DNA from: Aestuariivivens sediminis
GTDB lineage: Bacteria > Bacteroidota > Bacteroidia > Flavobacteriales > Flavobacteriaceae
Reading direction: 5' to 3'
Length of the DNA stretch: 64,000 bases
Assembly (NCBI RefSeq): GCF_022662105.1
Contig: NZ_JAKMCP010000001.1
Span: 868,001-932,000 of the forward strand
The notes beneath the pieces were generated by a model. It worked only from the letters and a program-made list of their open reading frames with translations. It ran no database searches and was not told the origin of the DNA. Shown here in pieces: positions 11,101 through 18,549 of this stretch; position 1 is the first letter of the stretch; each line of letters opens with the position of its first letter. Both the position numbers and the translations under genes were made by a program.

Positions 11101-11299
11101 AAAGTGTAATGCTGTAATTTCCATCAAAATCGGTGGAAGCTCCATTTGAAGTTCCTTCTTCAATAATATTAGCTCCTAATAGTGGAACCCCATTATTATC
11201 GGTAATTGTTCCTGTTACTGTCGCTCCTGTTTGCGCAAACACGCCTTGAATACTTAAGGCACAAACAAAAACCATGAGTTTTAGTAATTGTTTAATCAT
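8141..11299 (-). CDS. SusC/RagA-family TonB-linked outer-membrane transporter
   Basis: A 1052-residue protein of typical SusC length. In order: signal peptide ending GVFAQ; carboxypeptidase-regulatory-like domain (about 27-105, ATVTGTITDNNGVPLLGANI); TonB-box-like region (DEVVVTALGI); plug domain (SLAGKVAGVVV, VVIRGNGSLTGNN, PLYVVDGIPIDN, LKGPNAAALYGSRAANGVILITTKKG); then a long beta-barrel ending in an aromatic strand (GFSLNVNF). It imports a ligand captured by SusD using TonB energy. First gene of the susC-susD unit. Confidence 0.97.
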   Translation of the reverse strand: MIKQLLKLMVFVCALSIQGVFAQTGATVTGTITDNNGVPLLGANIIEEGTSNGASTDFDGNYSITLSGDNAVLQITYVGYVTQEIAVNGQSVVNATLEEDASQLDEVVVTALGISRERKSLGYAVTQLDGGDVSLAKEANVASSLAGKVAGVVVSKSTSGPGGGTRVVIRGNGSLTGNNQPLYVVDGIPIDNSARVSQGAAEFSVPDLGTGISDINADDIESMTVLKGPNAAALYGSRAANGVILITTKKGALKRGLGVTYTTSALFDTPLVLPEYQNEYGRGTNGNFPVLNDPNATLYDNVITVRGSNSWGPRFDGSSHLEFNGEMRPYEAQPDNVKDFFETGTSFVNTIALSNSNENSSVRFSYTNSDIQSILPNSGIKRHNFNLRGYAKLSDKMTFDGRVTYFLQDGRNRPTQGTEGVAAYLYNLPRNVRDSDLRVYQDLTSPIHDHPGADEISPFDVIAPLAGTGNPYWIMYQNQQRDNRSRITGFAKLDYQFTDWLTAFIRVGHDAISHDTKNVIPQGYHFFRDGRISYSQRDNTETNYDFLVSFNKDINEDFDLSASVGGNARHTTDIGSGSAGADFKIPGKYFLNNTDGQRITASQGDLIEKKVHSLYAQASVSYKDMVYLDLNGRNDWSSALAKENRSYFYSSQSLSLLLHNIFDMGNAPIDFLKVRASTANVGNDTGAQQIVNLFSVAGDGYLGNIQVNRSSILFSESLKPEDIRSTEFGLEFKLLGSRLYGDISVYDITTKDLIFDVPLDPNSGYSAARTNVGELSNKGVEILLGGKPVQNDNFSWDISANISHNNNKLVSLIEGQEVFQFSSSNGGIVDVRAQVGEGYGDIYATTWKRNDAGQLLITEEGRPQATSGREKFGNYQPDYSGGITNTFNYKNWSLNALVDFRIGGEVFSFTDAALDGAGVTKRSLQYREGGVIVEGVYDEGTTNAGAANTTTITGQQYWAAVSGIGSEYVFDQTNVRLRELSLTYRFPRSILEDTFIQNASVSFTGRNLFFISKKTDNFDPESSYSTSNFGQGVLFYALPTTRSIGFSLNVNF

Positions 11300-11620
11300 A
11301 ATTGTTTTTGAATTAGTTAATTTAATCTTGAATTAGTGTATTAAACTCTTTTATAGTTTAATGAATCATTTAGGATTAAAGGGTTTTTACCATACACGAA
11401 TTGTTTTAAGTTAGTATTTGAATTGTTGAGTTTATCGAAATAAAAATTTAAAGTATTAATTTTTGGATGCCACGAGAAAAAAAATATATAAACAACATCA
11501 TTTTACACACAAACAACTAATTCTAAAAGATGTCTGTTAATTTAGTAAAAAAACCATCTCCAAAATGTTAAAATCAAAATAGGTTTGGGGTTAGGCTGTG
11601 GATGTGATAAATAATTTCAA
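11300..11620. other. intergenic region upstream of susC
   Basis: 321 bp of very AT-rich DNA between the umuD-like stop and the susC start, both on the minus strand. It must carry the susC promoter, but I could not place a clear TAnnTTTG box. No ORF, RNA gene or strong hairpin is visible. Confidence 0.5.
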
Positions 11621-12064
11621 CTAATAGACCCGTTTAATGACATTGGTAACAATACCCCAAATCACAAAGTGGTTTTCTTCGGTAATTTTGATGGGTAAGT
11701 ACTGGTCATTTTCAGGTTGTAACCAAATGCCATCCGATTCTACCTTGAGACGCTTAACGGTAAACGCTCCATCGAGAAAACAAACGGCTATTTTATTGTG
11801 CTCTGGTGCCAAACTGCGATCTATGACCAAAAGATCATGATCATCCAGTCCGGCATTAACCATAGATTGTCCGGAAACACGCGCAAAAAACGTGGTTTCT
11901 TTATTTTTAATAAGTTCACGATCCAAAGACAATCGTCCTTCATTAAAATCTTCAACCGGTGATGGGAATCCTGCAGAAATACCTGTATCCATAAATAAGG
12001 CCCCTAATCCGGACTCATGATCCGGATTAAAAAAAGACAAATGCTTGGCGGTATGTAACTGCAT
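11621..12064 (-). CDS. umuD: UmuD/LexA-like S24-family self-cleaving protein, no UmuC beside it
   Basis: Using the internal Met at 12064 gives 147 residues, the normal UmuD length; the longer frame to 12139 adds 25 residues unlike the family. Features, numbered from that Met: cleavage-site-like Ala31-Gly32 in ISAGFPSPVEDF, catalytic Ser67 in RVSGQSM, and general-base Lys104 in FTVKRLKVE. The C-terminal FVIWGIVTNVIKRVY is typical of Bacteroidota UmuD. UmuD is the accessory subunit of error-prone polymerase V and is activated by RecA-stimulated self-cleavage. The usual partner umuC is absent: susC lies downstream and recX lies divergently upstream. It may act with a distant UmuC or another polymerase. 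Confidence 0.88.
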   Translation of the reverse strand: MQLHTAKHLSFFNPDHESGLGALFMDTGISAGFPSPVEDFNEGRLSLDRELIKNKETTFFARVSGQSMVNAGLDDHDLLVIDRSLAPEHNKIAVCFLDGAFTVKRLKVESDGIWLQPENDQYLPIKITEENHFVIWGIVTNVIKRVY

Positions 12065-12433
12065 TACTTGTGGAAACTCAGGCAGAGCATTAGTGCTCCG
12101 CTTCAGATTAAAAGTAAACAAAATAAATGAGAACACCATGTGTTTTTGATTTCAAAATCCATAAATTTAGGTATCCGGTTCTTATCCTGCCAAATCCTCC
12201 ATCTTTTCTACCAAAACCCAATGGGTTATCCCCCTTTTTGAAAATTACATAAGCATAAGTTCATACCATTCAATCCCGCTCCCCTTTATATTTAGGAGTA
12301 AAGGCTATGCAAAATCAACATCGCTATATTCTCTTGAATGGCAGGTGAGATCATGGAAAGACTTTTTTATTTTTTCATATTTTGAAGTCGATAAGCCATT
12401 CCTAATGTCAAAATAATCGCCTATTTTTAACTT
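12065..12433. promoter_or_regulatory. divergent control region between umuD-like gene and recX
   Basis: 369 bp separating two divergent genes of DNA-damage physiology. It contains an imperfect dyad, GATTTTGAAATC, near 12150 on the minus strand, about 85 bp upstream of the chosen umuD start. The SOS operator of flavobacteria is not something I can assign from this, so any operator role is speculative. Confidence 0.35.
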
Positions 12434-12907
12434 ATGTATCAAAATACCACATACACCGTAGAAGAGGCTATAAAAAAACTCGAATATTATTGTGCCTATC
12501 AAGAACGTTGTCATAAGGAGGTAAGACAAAAACTCCTGGGTATGAGAATGATTCCCGAGGCTATTGACCATATTATGGTGCATTTAATTGAACAAAACTT
12601 TTTAAATGAAACGCGTTATGCCAAAGCATTTGTGCAAGGCAAGTTTCGAATAAAGCAATGGGGCAAACGCCGTTTAACTTTAGAGTTAATGAAAAAAGAT
12701 ATCTCCAAATCTCTGATACATGAAGTAATTAATGATATCCATGACAACGATTACCACCAGACCCTGCATAATCTGGCCCAAAAAGCCCTGGCTGGCATTA
12801 CTGAAAAAAACCGTCTGAAAAAGAAAAAAAAATTGTCCGATTATTTACTATATCGGGGTTGGGAGCCCCATTTGGTTTACGAGAAAGTGAATGCGCTCAT
12901 TACATAG
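12434..12907 (+). CDS. recX: RecX-family recombination regulator
   Basis: A 157-residue protein matching RecX. It has the N-terminal EEAIKKLEYYCAYQERCHKEVRQKL helix repeat, then YAKAFVQGKFRIKQWGKRRL in the middle and a C-terminal third repeat (KKKLSDYLLYRGWEPHLVYE). RecX binds RecA filaments and limits their activity in the cytoplasm. Its last bases overlap the last bases of the convergent JmjC-like gene by 8 bp. It is divergent from the UmuD-like gene, so both neighbours relate to RecA. Confidence 0.9.
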   Translation: MYQNTTYTVEEAIKKLEYYCAYQERCHKEVRQKLLGMRMIPEAIDHIMVHLIEQNFLNETRYAKAFVQGKFRIKQWGKRRLTLELMKKDISKSLIHEVINDIHDNDYHQTLHNLAQKALAGITEKNRLKKKKKLSDYLLYRGWEPHLVYEKVNALIT

Positions 12908-13766
12908 CCATTTTTTTATGTGTTCTTACAATGGCCTGCTCATTTTTCCAGTCTATCCATTTTTGTCCTTTCCACTTACGCATGCCATTGTCCAGCATTC
13001 GCATGATAACTATATTATAAATAGCCCGAGCCAGATTTTTAGGATTTCTGGGAACAGCACGCAAACTCATAGAAAACCCCGGTGTTAGATAACGCATATA
13101 GTGCCAATAGCCCTCCGGCATGTATAATATGTCCCCATGATGGAGTTCACAAATCCACCCTTTAGCCCGTTTAAGTGCCGGCCATTTTTCAAAATCGGGA
13201 TTATTAAAATCAATATCCTCCCTGGTGATCAATGAATGAGGGACCTTATACAAAAAGTCATTTTGCTTTTGATCAAACAAGATGCATTGTTTTTTGCCAT
13301 CAAAATGAACATGTAAAATATTGGCTAAATCGATGTCATAATGCATGAAGGTATAGGAATTACTGCCACCAAAAAACAGCATGGGCAGGCCTTTCATCAG
13401 TGACAACCCCAAATCGGGAAATGAGAAATCCCCTTGAAGATGGGGAACCTCCTTCAATATATTCCAAAGAAAAATACGATATTTTGTAGGTTCGGTTTTA
13501 AGCAAATCCACATAATCACTCATCTTCATTTTGGCATGTGCCTGGTTAAATCCTTCTTCATAGTCAACAGGTCTGTCGTCGTACAACGGTACTATTTTAT
13601 CTCCTGCCGTGGTTTTCATATAATCCAAATTCCATTTGCTGTATGCGGGCCAATCTTCAATAAAATGTTCAATCACCACAGGTTTTTGTGGCCTAAAATA
13701 ATGCCTTAAAAAGTCCGCTTTGGACGGGTTCTTAACACGTGGAATGTCTTGCAGGTTTAACGACAC
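12900..13766 (-). CDS. cupin-like (JmjC-type) domain protein
   Basis: A 288-residue protein of the cupin_8/JmjC-like group. It starts with IPRVKNPSKADFLRHYFRPQKPVVIEHF and has the metal-binding HxD in FMHYDIDLANILH and the distal His in MPEGYWHYMRY. The spacing fits an Fe(II)/2-oxoglutarate dioxygenase fold, and such proteins hydroxylate proteins or small molecules. The target is unknown. Its 3' end overlaps recX by 8 bp on the opposite strand, so the transcripts are antisense at their ends. Confidence 0.85.
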   Translation of the reverse strand: MSLNLQDIPRVKNPSKADFLRHYFRPQKPVVIEHFIEDWPAYSKWNLDYMKTTAGDKIVPLYDDRPVDYEEGFNQAHAKMKMSDYVDLLKTEPTKYRIFLWNILKEVPHLQGDFSFPDLGLSLMKGLPMLFFGGSNSYTFMHYDIDLANILHVHFDGKKQCILFDQKQNDFLYKVPHSLITREDIDFNNPDFEKWPALKRAKGWICELHHGDILYMPEGYWHYMRYLTPGFSMSLRAVPRNPKNLARAIYNIVIMRMLDNGMRKWKGQKWIDWKNEQAIVRTHKKMAM

Positions 13767-14316
13767 AAGCCTAAATATTTAGAACCCCAAAGTTAAGAAA
13801 ACCATACCAGAATGGAAATAATATTTAAGGGTAGTGCCATCCCCTTTTTTATGTACATTACCGTAATTAGCTTAACAGGTATGTCATGCCTAATCCAATG
13901 GACCTATTCCTTTATTATTGGGTTACGAATAATATATAGCAGGGCATGACCGCATTGGTGGTAGCAGTTTCTGAAGCCCCCAAATGAAATCTCCAGGGAT
14001 AAGGCCTCAATTATCGAATGGCTGCCTGAGTATGGCCCCTTTTATAACCGGGAATCATTAAAAAACTCCTGTGAATTTCTAAAAAACTCCTGTGAAATTT
14101 GAAAATTCACAGGAGTTTTTAGCTCATATCTGCCGGTTCAATGAAGAATCCCTAAGCAGATATTGGTGAAAGTCTGCTTACAAAATGGAACCTTGGTGAG
14201 CACGAGCATGTTATAAAGAAAATATCAATATAATATGGCAAAGGCCTATGAAGTGATCGTACTTTGCCTAATGGCCCTATGTCGCTACCGTAAAAGCACC
14301 TTTAATGCCATTTTAT
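13767..14316. other. 550-bp intergenic region with no recognisable gene
   Basis: Lies between the start of the JmjC-like gene and the end of bioB. No plausible ORF. Its one clear feature is the bidirectional hairpin with a duplicated left arm at 14060-14121. The rest is ordinary AT-rich spacer. Confidence 0.5.
14060..14121. terminator. bidirectional terminator-like hairpin with duplicated left arm
   Basis: Two left arms (AAAAACTCCTGTGAATTT and a near copy 21 bp later) can each pair with one right arm (AAATTCACAGGAGTTTTT). The first left arm is an 18-base perfect complement and the second has a slightly shorter match. A runs before and T runs after the stem make it terminator-like on both strands. 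It lies about 200 bp beyond the bioB stop. Confidence 0.7.
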
Positions 14317-15405
14317 TTATCTGTTTTTAGCTTTCCTCGCTGCCTCGTTACGTGCAATGGAATGCTCCGGCCTGGTCCATTTCGGGTTTTCTCCTAAAGA
14401 TTGGTATTGCGAGTTTTCGGCATCTACGGTCTGTGGATGGACGTGCTTTAAAAATGGTTTTTGTGGATGCAACCCGAGTACTTCGAACATTTCCATATCT
14501 TCATGCACATCCGGATTTGGGGTCGTCAACAATTTATCTCCCGCAAAAATGGAATTGGCTCCGGCAAAAAAGCACATGGCTTGTCCCTCGCGGGTCATCT
14601 GGGTACGACCTGCACTCAGGCGCACCTGGGTTTCGGGCATAACAATCCGCGTGGTGGCCACCATGCGGACCATTTCCCAAATGGATACAGGTTCTTGATC
14701 TTCCAATGGTGTTCCCTCTACCGCCACCAGGGCATTTATCGGTACGGATTCCGGTTGTGGGTTTAAGGTAGATAAGGCCACCAACATTCCTGCCCGATCT
14801 TCAATCTTTTCGCCCATACCAATAATACCCCCGCTACATACGGTAACATTTGTTTTACGGACATTATCAATGGTTTTGAGTCGGTCTTCAAAACCACGGG
14901 TGGAAATAACTTCTTTATAATAGGCTTCCGAAGAATCTAAATTATGGTTGTAGGCATACAACCCGGCTTCGGCCAATCGCTTGGCTTGATTTTCGGTAAG
15001 CATGCCCAAAGTACAACAGACTTCCATATCCAGTTTGTTAATGGTCCTTACCATTTCCAGCACCTGGTCAAACTCGGGTCCATCCTTAACATTACGCCAG
15101 GCCGCACCCATGCACACGCGTGAACTGCCTGTAGATTTGGCTCTTAAGGCCTGCGCTTTAACCTGCTGCACCGACATCAAATCATTCCCTTCAATAGGGG
15201 TGTGGTAACGGGCTGCTTGTGGGCAATACCCACAATCCTCCGGACATCCTCCGGTCTTTATGGATAACAATGTGGACACCTGTACCGTATTGGGGTCATG
15301 ATGTTCTCTATGTATGGTCGCCGCTTGATAAAGCAACTCCATTAATGGTTGGTTATATACCGCCAGGATATCCTCTTTAGTCCAATTGTGTTTTGTCTTG
15401 CCCAT
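14317..15405 (-). CDS. bioB: biotin synthase
   Basis: Radical-SAM enzyme that inserts sulfur into dethiobiotin, the last step of biotin synthesis. I chose the Met at 15405 (362 residues, starting MGKTKHNW); the longer frame to 15486 adds 27 hydrophobic, family-foreign residues. Features: the cluster motif GGCPEDCGYCPQ, the conserved CMGAAWRNVKDG, YNHNLDSS, and CSGGIIGMGE, plus RLSAGR near the C-terminus. It is separated from bioF-bioD-bioA by the aguA/aguB genes and is divergent from the Gfo/Idh/MocA gene. Confidence 0.97.
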   Translation of the reverse strand: MGKTKHNWTKEDILAVYNQPLMELLYQAATIHREHHDPNTVQVSTLLSIKTGGCPEDCGYCPQAARYHTPIEGNDLMSVQQVKAQALRAKSTGSSRVCMGAAWRNVKDGPEFDQVLEMVRTINKLDMEVCCTLGMLTENQAKRLAEAGLYAYNHNLDSSEAYYKEVISTRGFEDRLKTIDNVRKTNVTVCSGGIIGMGEKIEDRAGMLVALSTLNPQPESVPINALVAVEGTPLEDQEPVSIWEMVRMVATTRIVMPETQVRLSAGRTQMTREGQAMCFFAGANSIFAGDKLLTTPNPDVHEDMEMFEVLGLHPQKPFLKHVHPQTVDAENSQYQSLGENPKWTRPEHSIARNEAARKAKNR

Positions 15406-15499
15406 AGTTAAGCTCAATTTTAAACAAAAGTAAGTATTATGCCAAATATAGTTAAAGATAAAAACTATTAATTTATCATGAAACATTTAAATTAGAGGC

Positions 15500-16426
15500 A
15501 TGGCAAATGTATTAAAAAAGCGAATGGGACTCATAGGTCTGGGTAGCATTGCACAAAAAGCTTATTTACCTATAATAACGAACCACCCCAAAATAGCACC
15601 TGTTTTTTGTACGAGAAATGTAAAGGTATTGAACACTTTAGCCGATACCTATCGTGTTGGCGAATGCTATACGGATATCGACACCCTCATAAAAAGCCGA
15701 CCCCATGCGGCCATGGTCCATACATCTACGGAAAGTCATTATAAGATTGTAAAGGCCCTTTTAACACACCGTATACCTGTATTTGTTGACAAACCCATTT
15801 GCTATACCCTAAAGGAAACCGAAGCCCTTCTGGATTTAGCCATCGCAACCCAAACCCCTTTGTGTGTCGGATTTAACCGCAGGTATGCGCCCTTAATTGC
15901 GGATTTAAAAAAGAAACCAGCTCCATTACATGTGCATTGGCAAAAACACAGGGTGAATATTCCAGCAGACCCAAGGGTGTTCATCTTTGATGATTTTATA
16001 CATGTTGTGGACAGTTTACGGTTTTTATCTCACGGAAAAGTTGAAGATCTGCAGGTCTTCCCTGGATTACATAACGGTTTGCTTGAGCATATTCATGTGC
16101 AATGGAGACAAGAACACACCTTATTAAGTGGGACGATGAACCGTGTGAGTGGGATCACCGAGGAGCGCCTGGAATATTTTACCCATGGACACAAATGGGA
16201 GATTCATGAATTGGAATCCGGATACCATTGTCATAACGAAAGCAAAACCCCGTTGTCATTTGATCCTTGGACCCCCACACTGCATAAAAGAGGGTTTTAC
16301 CATTTAATAGAAGATTGGTTGCAGACATTGGAAGAAGTCCCCTTTAATACCCAAAGACTGGATGATATTTTTGAAACCCACCGCCTTTGTGAGGTTATTT
16401 TAAATAAGGCATTAAAACACTCTTGA
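15500..16426 (+). CDS. Gfo/Idh/MocA-family NAD(P)-dependent oxidoreductase
   Basis: A 308-residue protein with an N-terminal Rossmann fold (GLIGLGSIAQKAYLP). It carries the family signature VFVDKPICYTLKE with the conserved Lys and a C-terminal alpha/beta substrate domain (VGFNRRYAPLI, FDDFIHVVDSLRFL). Such enzymes oxidise or reduce sugar-like or inositol-like substrates; which one cannot be told. It is the only plus-strand gene inside the biotin/putrescine block, divergent from bioB and convergent with aguA. Confidence 0.88.
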   Translation: MANVLKKRMGLIGLGSIAQKAYLPIITNHPKIAPVFCTRNVKVLNTLADTYRVGECYTDIDTLIKSRPHAAMVHTSTESHYKIVKALLTHRIPVFVDKPICYTLKETEALLDLAIATQTPLCVGFNRRYAPLIADLKKKPAPLHVHWQKHRVNIPADPRVFIFDDFIHVVDSLRFLSHGKVEDLQVFPGLHNGLLEHIHVQWRQEHTLLSGTMNRVSGITEERLEYFTHGHKWEIHELESGYHCHNESKTPLSFDPWTPTLHKRGFYHLIEDWLQTLEEVPFNTQRLDDIFETHRLCEVILNKALKHS

Positions 16427-16509
16427 CGCCTAAAATGCCCATCCTGACCCTTGTCCATGACGTTCATAACGGGTATCGACGAACTGCACTACGGCTTCAA
16501 CCAATCCTT

Positions 16510-17568
16510 TCATTCGGGAGGCAACCCTCCATGAGGAATTTGCTGACTGAGGCAATGCAAGGTGCCAAAACCCCAGATAAGATCAATGGCATGTATCGGT
16601 ACGACTTCCCGGTTTGGAAAACAGGATGCCAGAATATTCAAGGCTTCTCTGTCTTTAGAATCGTTAAACGTAGGCACCAGGACCAAGTTGTTAAGGATTA
16701 AAAAATTAGCATAGCTGGCCGGTAATCTAATGCCATTAAACCAGATAGGTTTAGGCATGGGCAAGTGTAGAATATTAGGTTTTTTACCATTCTCAAGGGT
16801 AGCCTGTTCTAACCGATTAAGGTTATCCTGAAGGGCTCTGTAATTGGGATCGGTTTTGTTCGTTTCCACGACGGTTACGATGGTGTTTTCATTCACAAAA
16901 CGGGCAAGATCGTCAATATGGCCATGGGTATCATCTCCTGCAATACCGTCTCCCAACCAAATGGTATGGGTAACCCCCAGATAGGTTTTAAAAACAGCTT
17001 CGTAATCTGCTTTGGTCAGCCCCGGATTTCTTACCTGTACCTCCTGGTCCAGAAGACATTCCTCAGAGGTCAGTAAAGTCCCTTTGCCATTAACATCAAT
17101 GGCGCCCCCTTCCAGGGTTACCGGCCTGCCGTTATACAATGCCTGTTCAAACTCCAAATCAAGAAAAGAAGCGACCTTACCGGGCACTTGGCGATCCCGT
17201 TTAAAATTGGAATATTTTGCCCAACCATTAAAGTTGAAGTCGATCGCCTTTCTTTTATTTCCCTGCTTGACCACAATGGGTCCGGCATCCCTCATCCAGC
17301 TTCGATTGGTTTTATAGGGTAAGTAAGACACGTGGTCCAGGTTAACCTCTGCCAGAGCCAGCATATCATGCAATCTATTTTGCAGTTTTGGTGTCGCTAC
17401 AATAATAAAGACCCGTTCAACCGTGGCAATTTTTTTTATAAATTCTACGAAAGCCCACTGTACTGCCGCATATTTACCGGGCCAATCCTTACCGTTATAT
17501 GGGAAACAAAGCAATATACCTTCCTGTTTTTCCCATTCTGCGGGAAACCTCCAAAACGTATCCATCAT
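16510..17568 (-). CDS. aguA: agmatine deiminase
   Basis: Converts agmatine to N-carbamoylputrescine and ammonia. The 352-residue length fits the family. Motifs: NRSWMRDAGPIVV, the LEGGAIDVNGKGTLLTSEECLL block, WLGDGIAGDDTHGHIDDLARFV, and the catalytic Cys339 in GTLHCLSQQIPHGG. Two adjacent Met codons give start choices three bases apart. It lies directly behind aguB (2-bp gap), so the two form a complete agmatine-to-putrescine pair. Confidence 0.95.
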   Translation of the reverse strand: MMDTFWRFPAEWEKQEGILLCFPYNGKDWPGKYAAVQWAFVEFIKKIATVERVFIIVATPKLQNRLHDMLALAEVNLDHVSYLPYKTNRSWMRDAGPIVVKQGNKRKAIDFNFNGWAKYSNFKRDRQVPGKVASFLDLEFEQALYNGRPVTLEGGAIDVNGKGTLLTSEECLLDQEVQVRNPGLTKADYEAVFKTYLGVTHTIWLGDGIAGDDTHGHIDDLARFVNENTIVTVVETNKTDPNYRALQDNLNRLEQATLENGKKPNILHLPMPKPIWFNGIRLPASYANFLILNNLVLVPTFNDSKDREALNILASCFPNREVVPIHAIDLIWGFGTLHCLSQQIPHGGLPPE

Positions 17569-17570
17569 CC

Positions 17571-18458
17571 TTAATCTATTACCCGTTTGGTGATATTCCC
17601 ATACGCGTCAATTCTGCGATCTCTGAGAAAGGGCCAATTTTGCCGGACGTTTTCCTGCAATCCCGGATCGACCTCAGCTATTAATAGCTCTTCCCGGTCG
17701 CTCGATGCCTGAGCAAGGATTTCTCCCTGAGGGCCACAAATAAATGAAGATCCCCAAAACTGAATTCCGTCGGTCCCCGGCACATATTGTTCCAGGCCTA
17801 TCCTGTTGGCTGCCGCTAAGTACACGCCATTAGCAACGGCATGGCCTCTCATCACATTCATCCAGGCGCCATGCTGATTTTCGCCAAATTCCTCCTTCTC
17901 CCGGGGATGCCATCCAATGGCGGTAGGGTAAAAAAGTACCTCAGCGCCTTGAAGGGCGGTTAACCTTGCTGCTTCGGGATACCACTGGTCCCAGCATATT
18001 AAAGTCCCTATTTTTCCTTTTTTGGTTGGAATGGTTTTAAATCCCAAATCCCCCGGGGTAAAGTAAAACTTTTCATAATAATGCGGATCATCCGGAATGT
18101 GCATTTTTCTGTACAATCCGGCCTCAGATCCATCCGAGTCGATAACATATGCACTGTTGTGATATACCCCGGCCATGCGCTTTTCAAAAAATGGCACAAT
18201 AATAACGACCCCCAATGCCTTGGACAACGCACTAAAAGCGTTAAAAGAGGTACTGTATAAAGGCTCGGCCAAGGCAAAGTTCTCTGTATCTTCACTCTGA
18301 CAAAAATAATGACTGCTATACAGCTCCGGAAGGGAGATCACTTCTGCTCCTTTCGCCGCAGCCTTTCTAACCCATTCCATACATTTTTTTAGGTTGTTTT
18401 CGGGGGTATTATTAAGATTGAGTTGAATTACCGAAATCTTATAGTTTTGTTTGGACAT
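17571..18458 (-). CDS. aguB: N-carbamoylputrescine amidase
   Basis: A 295-residue nitrilase-superfamily hydrolase. The catalytic triad is visible: Glu45 in SLPELYS, Lys118 in YRKMHIPDDPHYYEKFYFTPG and Cys155 in LICWDQWYPEAAR. The EKFYFTPGD and NRIG segments are typical of the carbamoylputrescine branch. It completes putrescine synthesis from agmatine with aguA immediately downstream. It follows the ketoacyl-synthase gene by about 90 bp on the same strand and may share the upstream biotin transcript. Confidence 0.95.
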   Translation of the reverse strand: MSKQNYKISVIQLNLNNTPENNLKKCMEWVRKAAAKGAEVISLPELYSSHYFCQSEDTENFALAEPLYSTSFNAFSALSKALGVVIIVPFFEKRMAGVYHNSAYVIDSDGSEAGLYRKMHIPDDPHYYEKFYFTPGDLGFKTIPTKKGKIGTLICWDQWYPEAARLTALQGAEVLFYPTAIGWHPREKEEFGENQHGAWMNVMRGHAVANGVYLAAANRIGLEQYVPGTDGIQFWGSSFICGPQGEILAQASSDREELLIAEVDPGLQENVRQNWPFLRDRRIDAYGNITKRVID

Positions 18459-18549
18459 GTCTTAATGGTTAAACAATTTAAGTTTTCTAATCGGGTCTAA
18501 ATGAGGGCGTAAATATAGCCAATTTTGTGGCTAAATCCCCTTTTAGACT

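Noticed and set aside
12140-12180. possible SOS operator near the UmuD-like gene
   Set aside because: Only an imperfect dyad is visible and I know no reliable flavobacterial LexA consensus to compare it with, so it is not called as a site.
12305-12583. 92-residue minus-strand ORF overlapping the recX start
   Set aside because: Most of it is antisense to recX, which has clear family motifs.
16423-16701. 92-residue plus-strand ORF after the Gfo/Idh/MocA gene
   Set aside because: It overlaps the C-terminal coding part of aguA, including the catalytic Cys region, and has no recognisable protein features.
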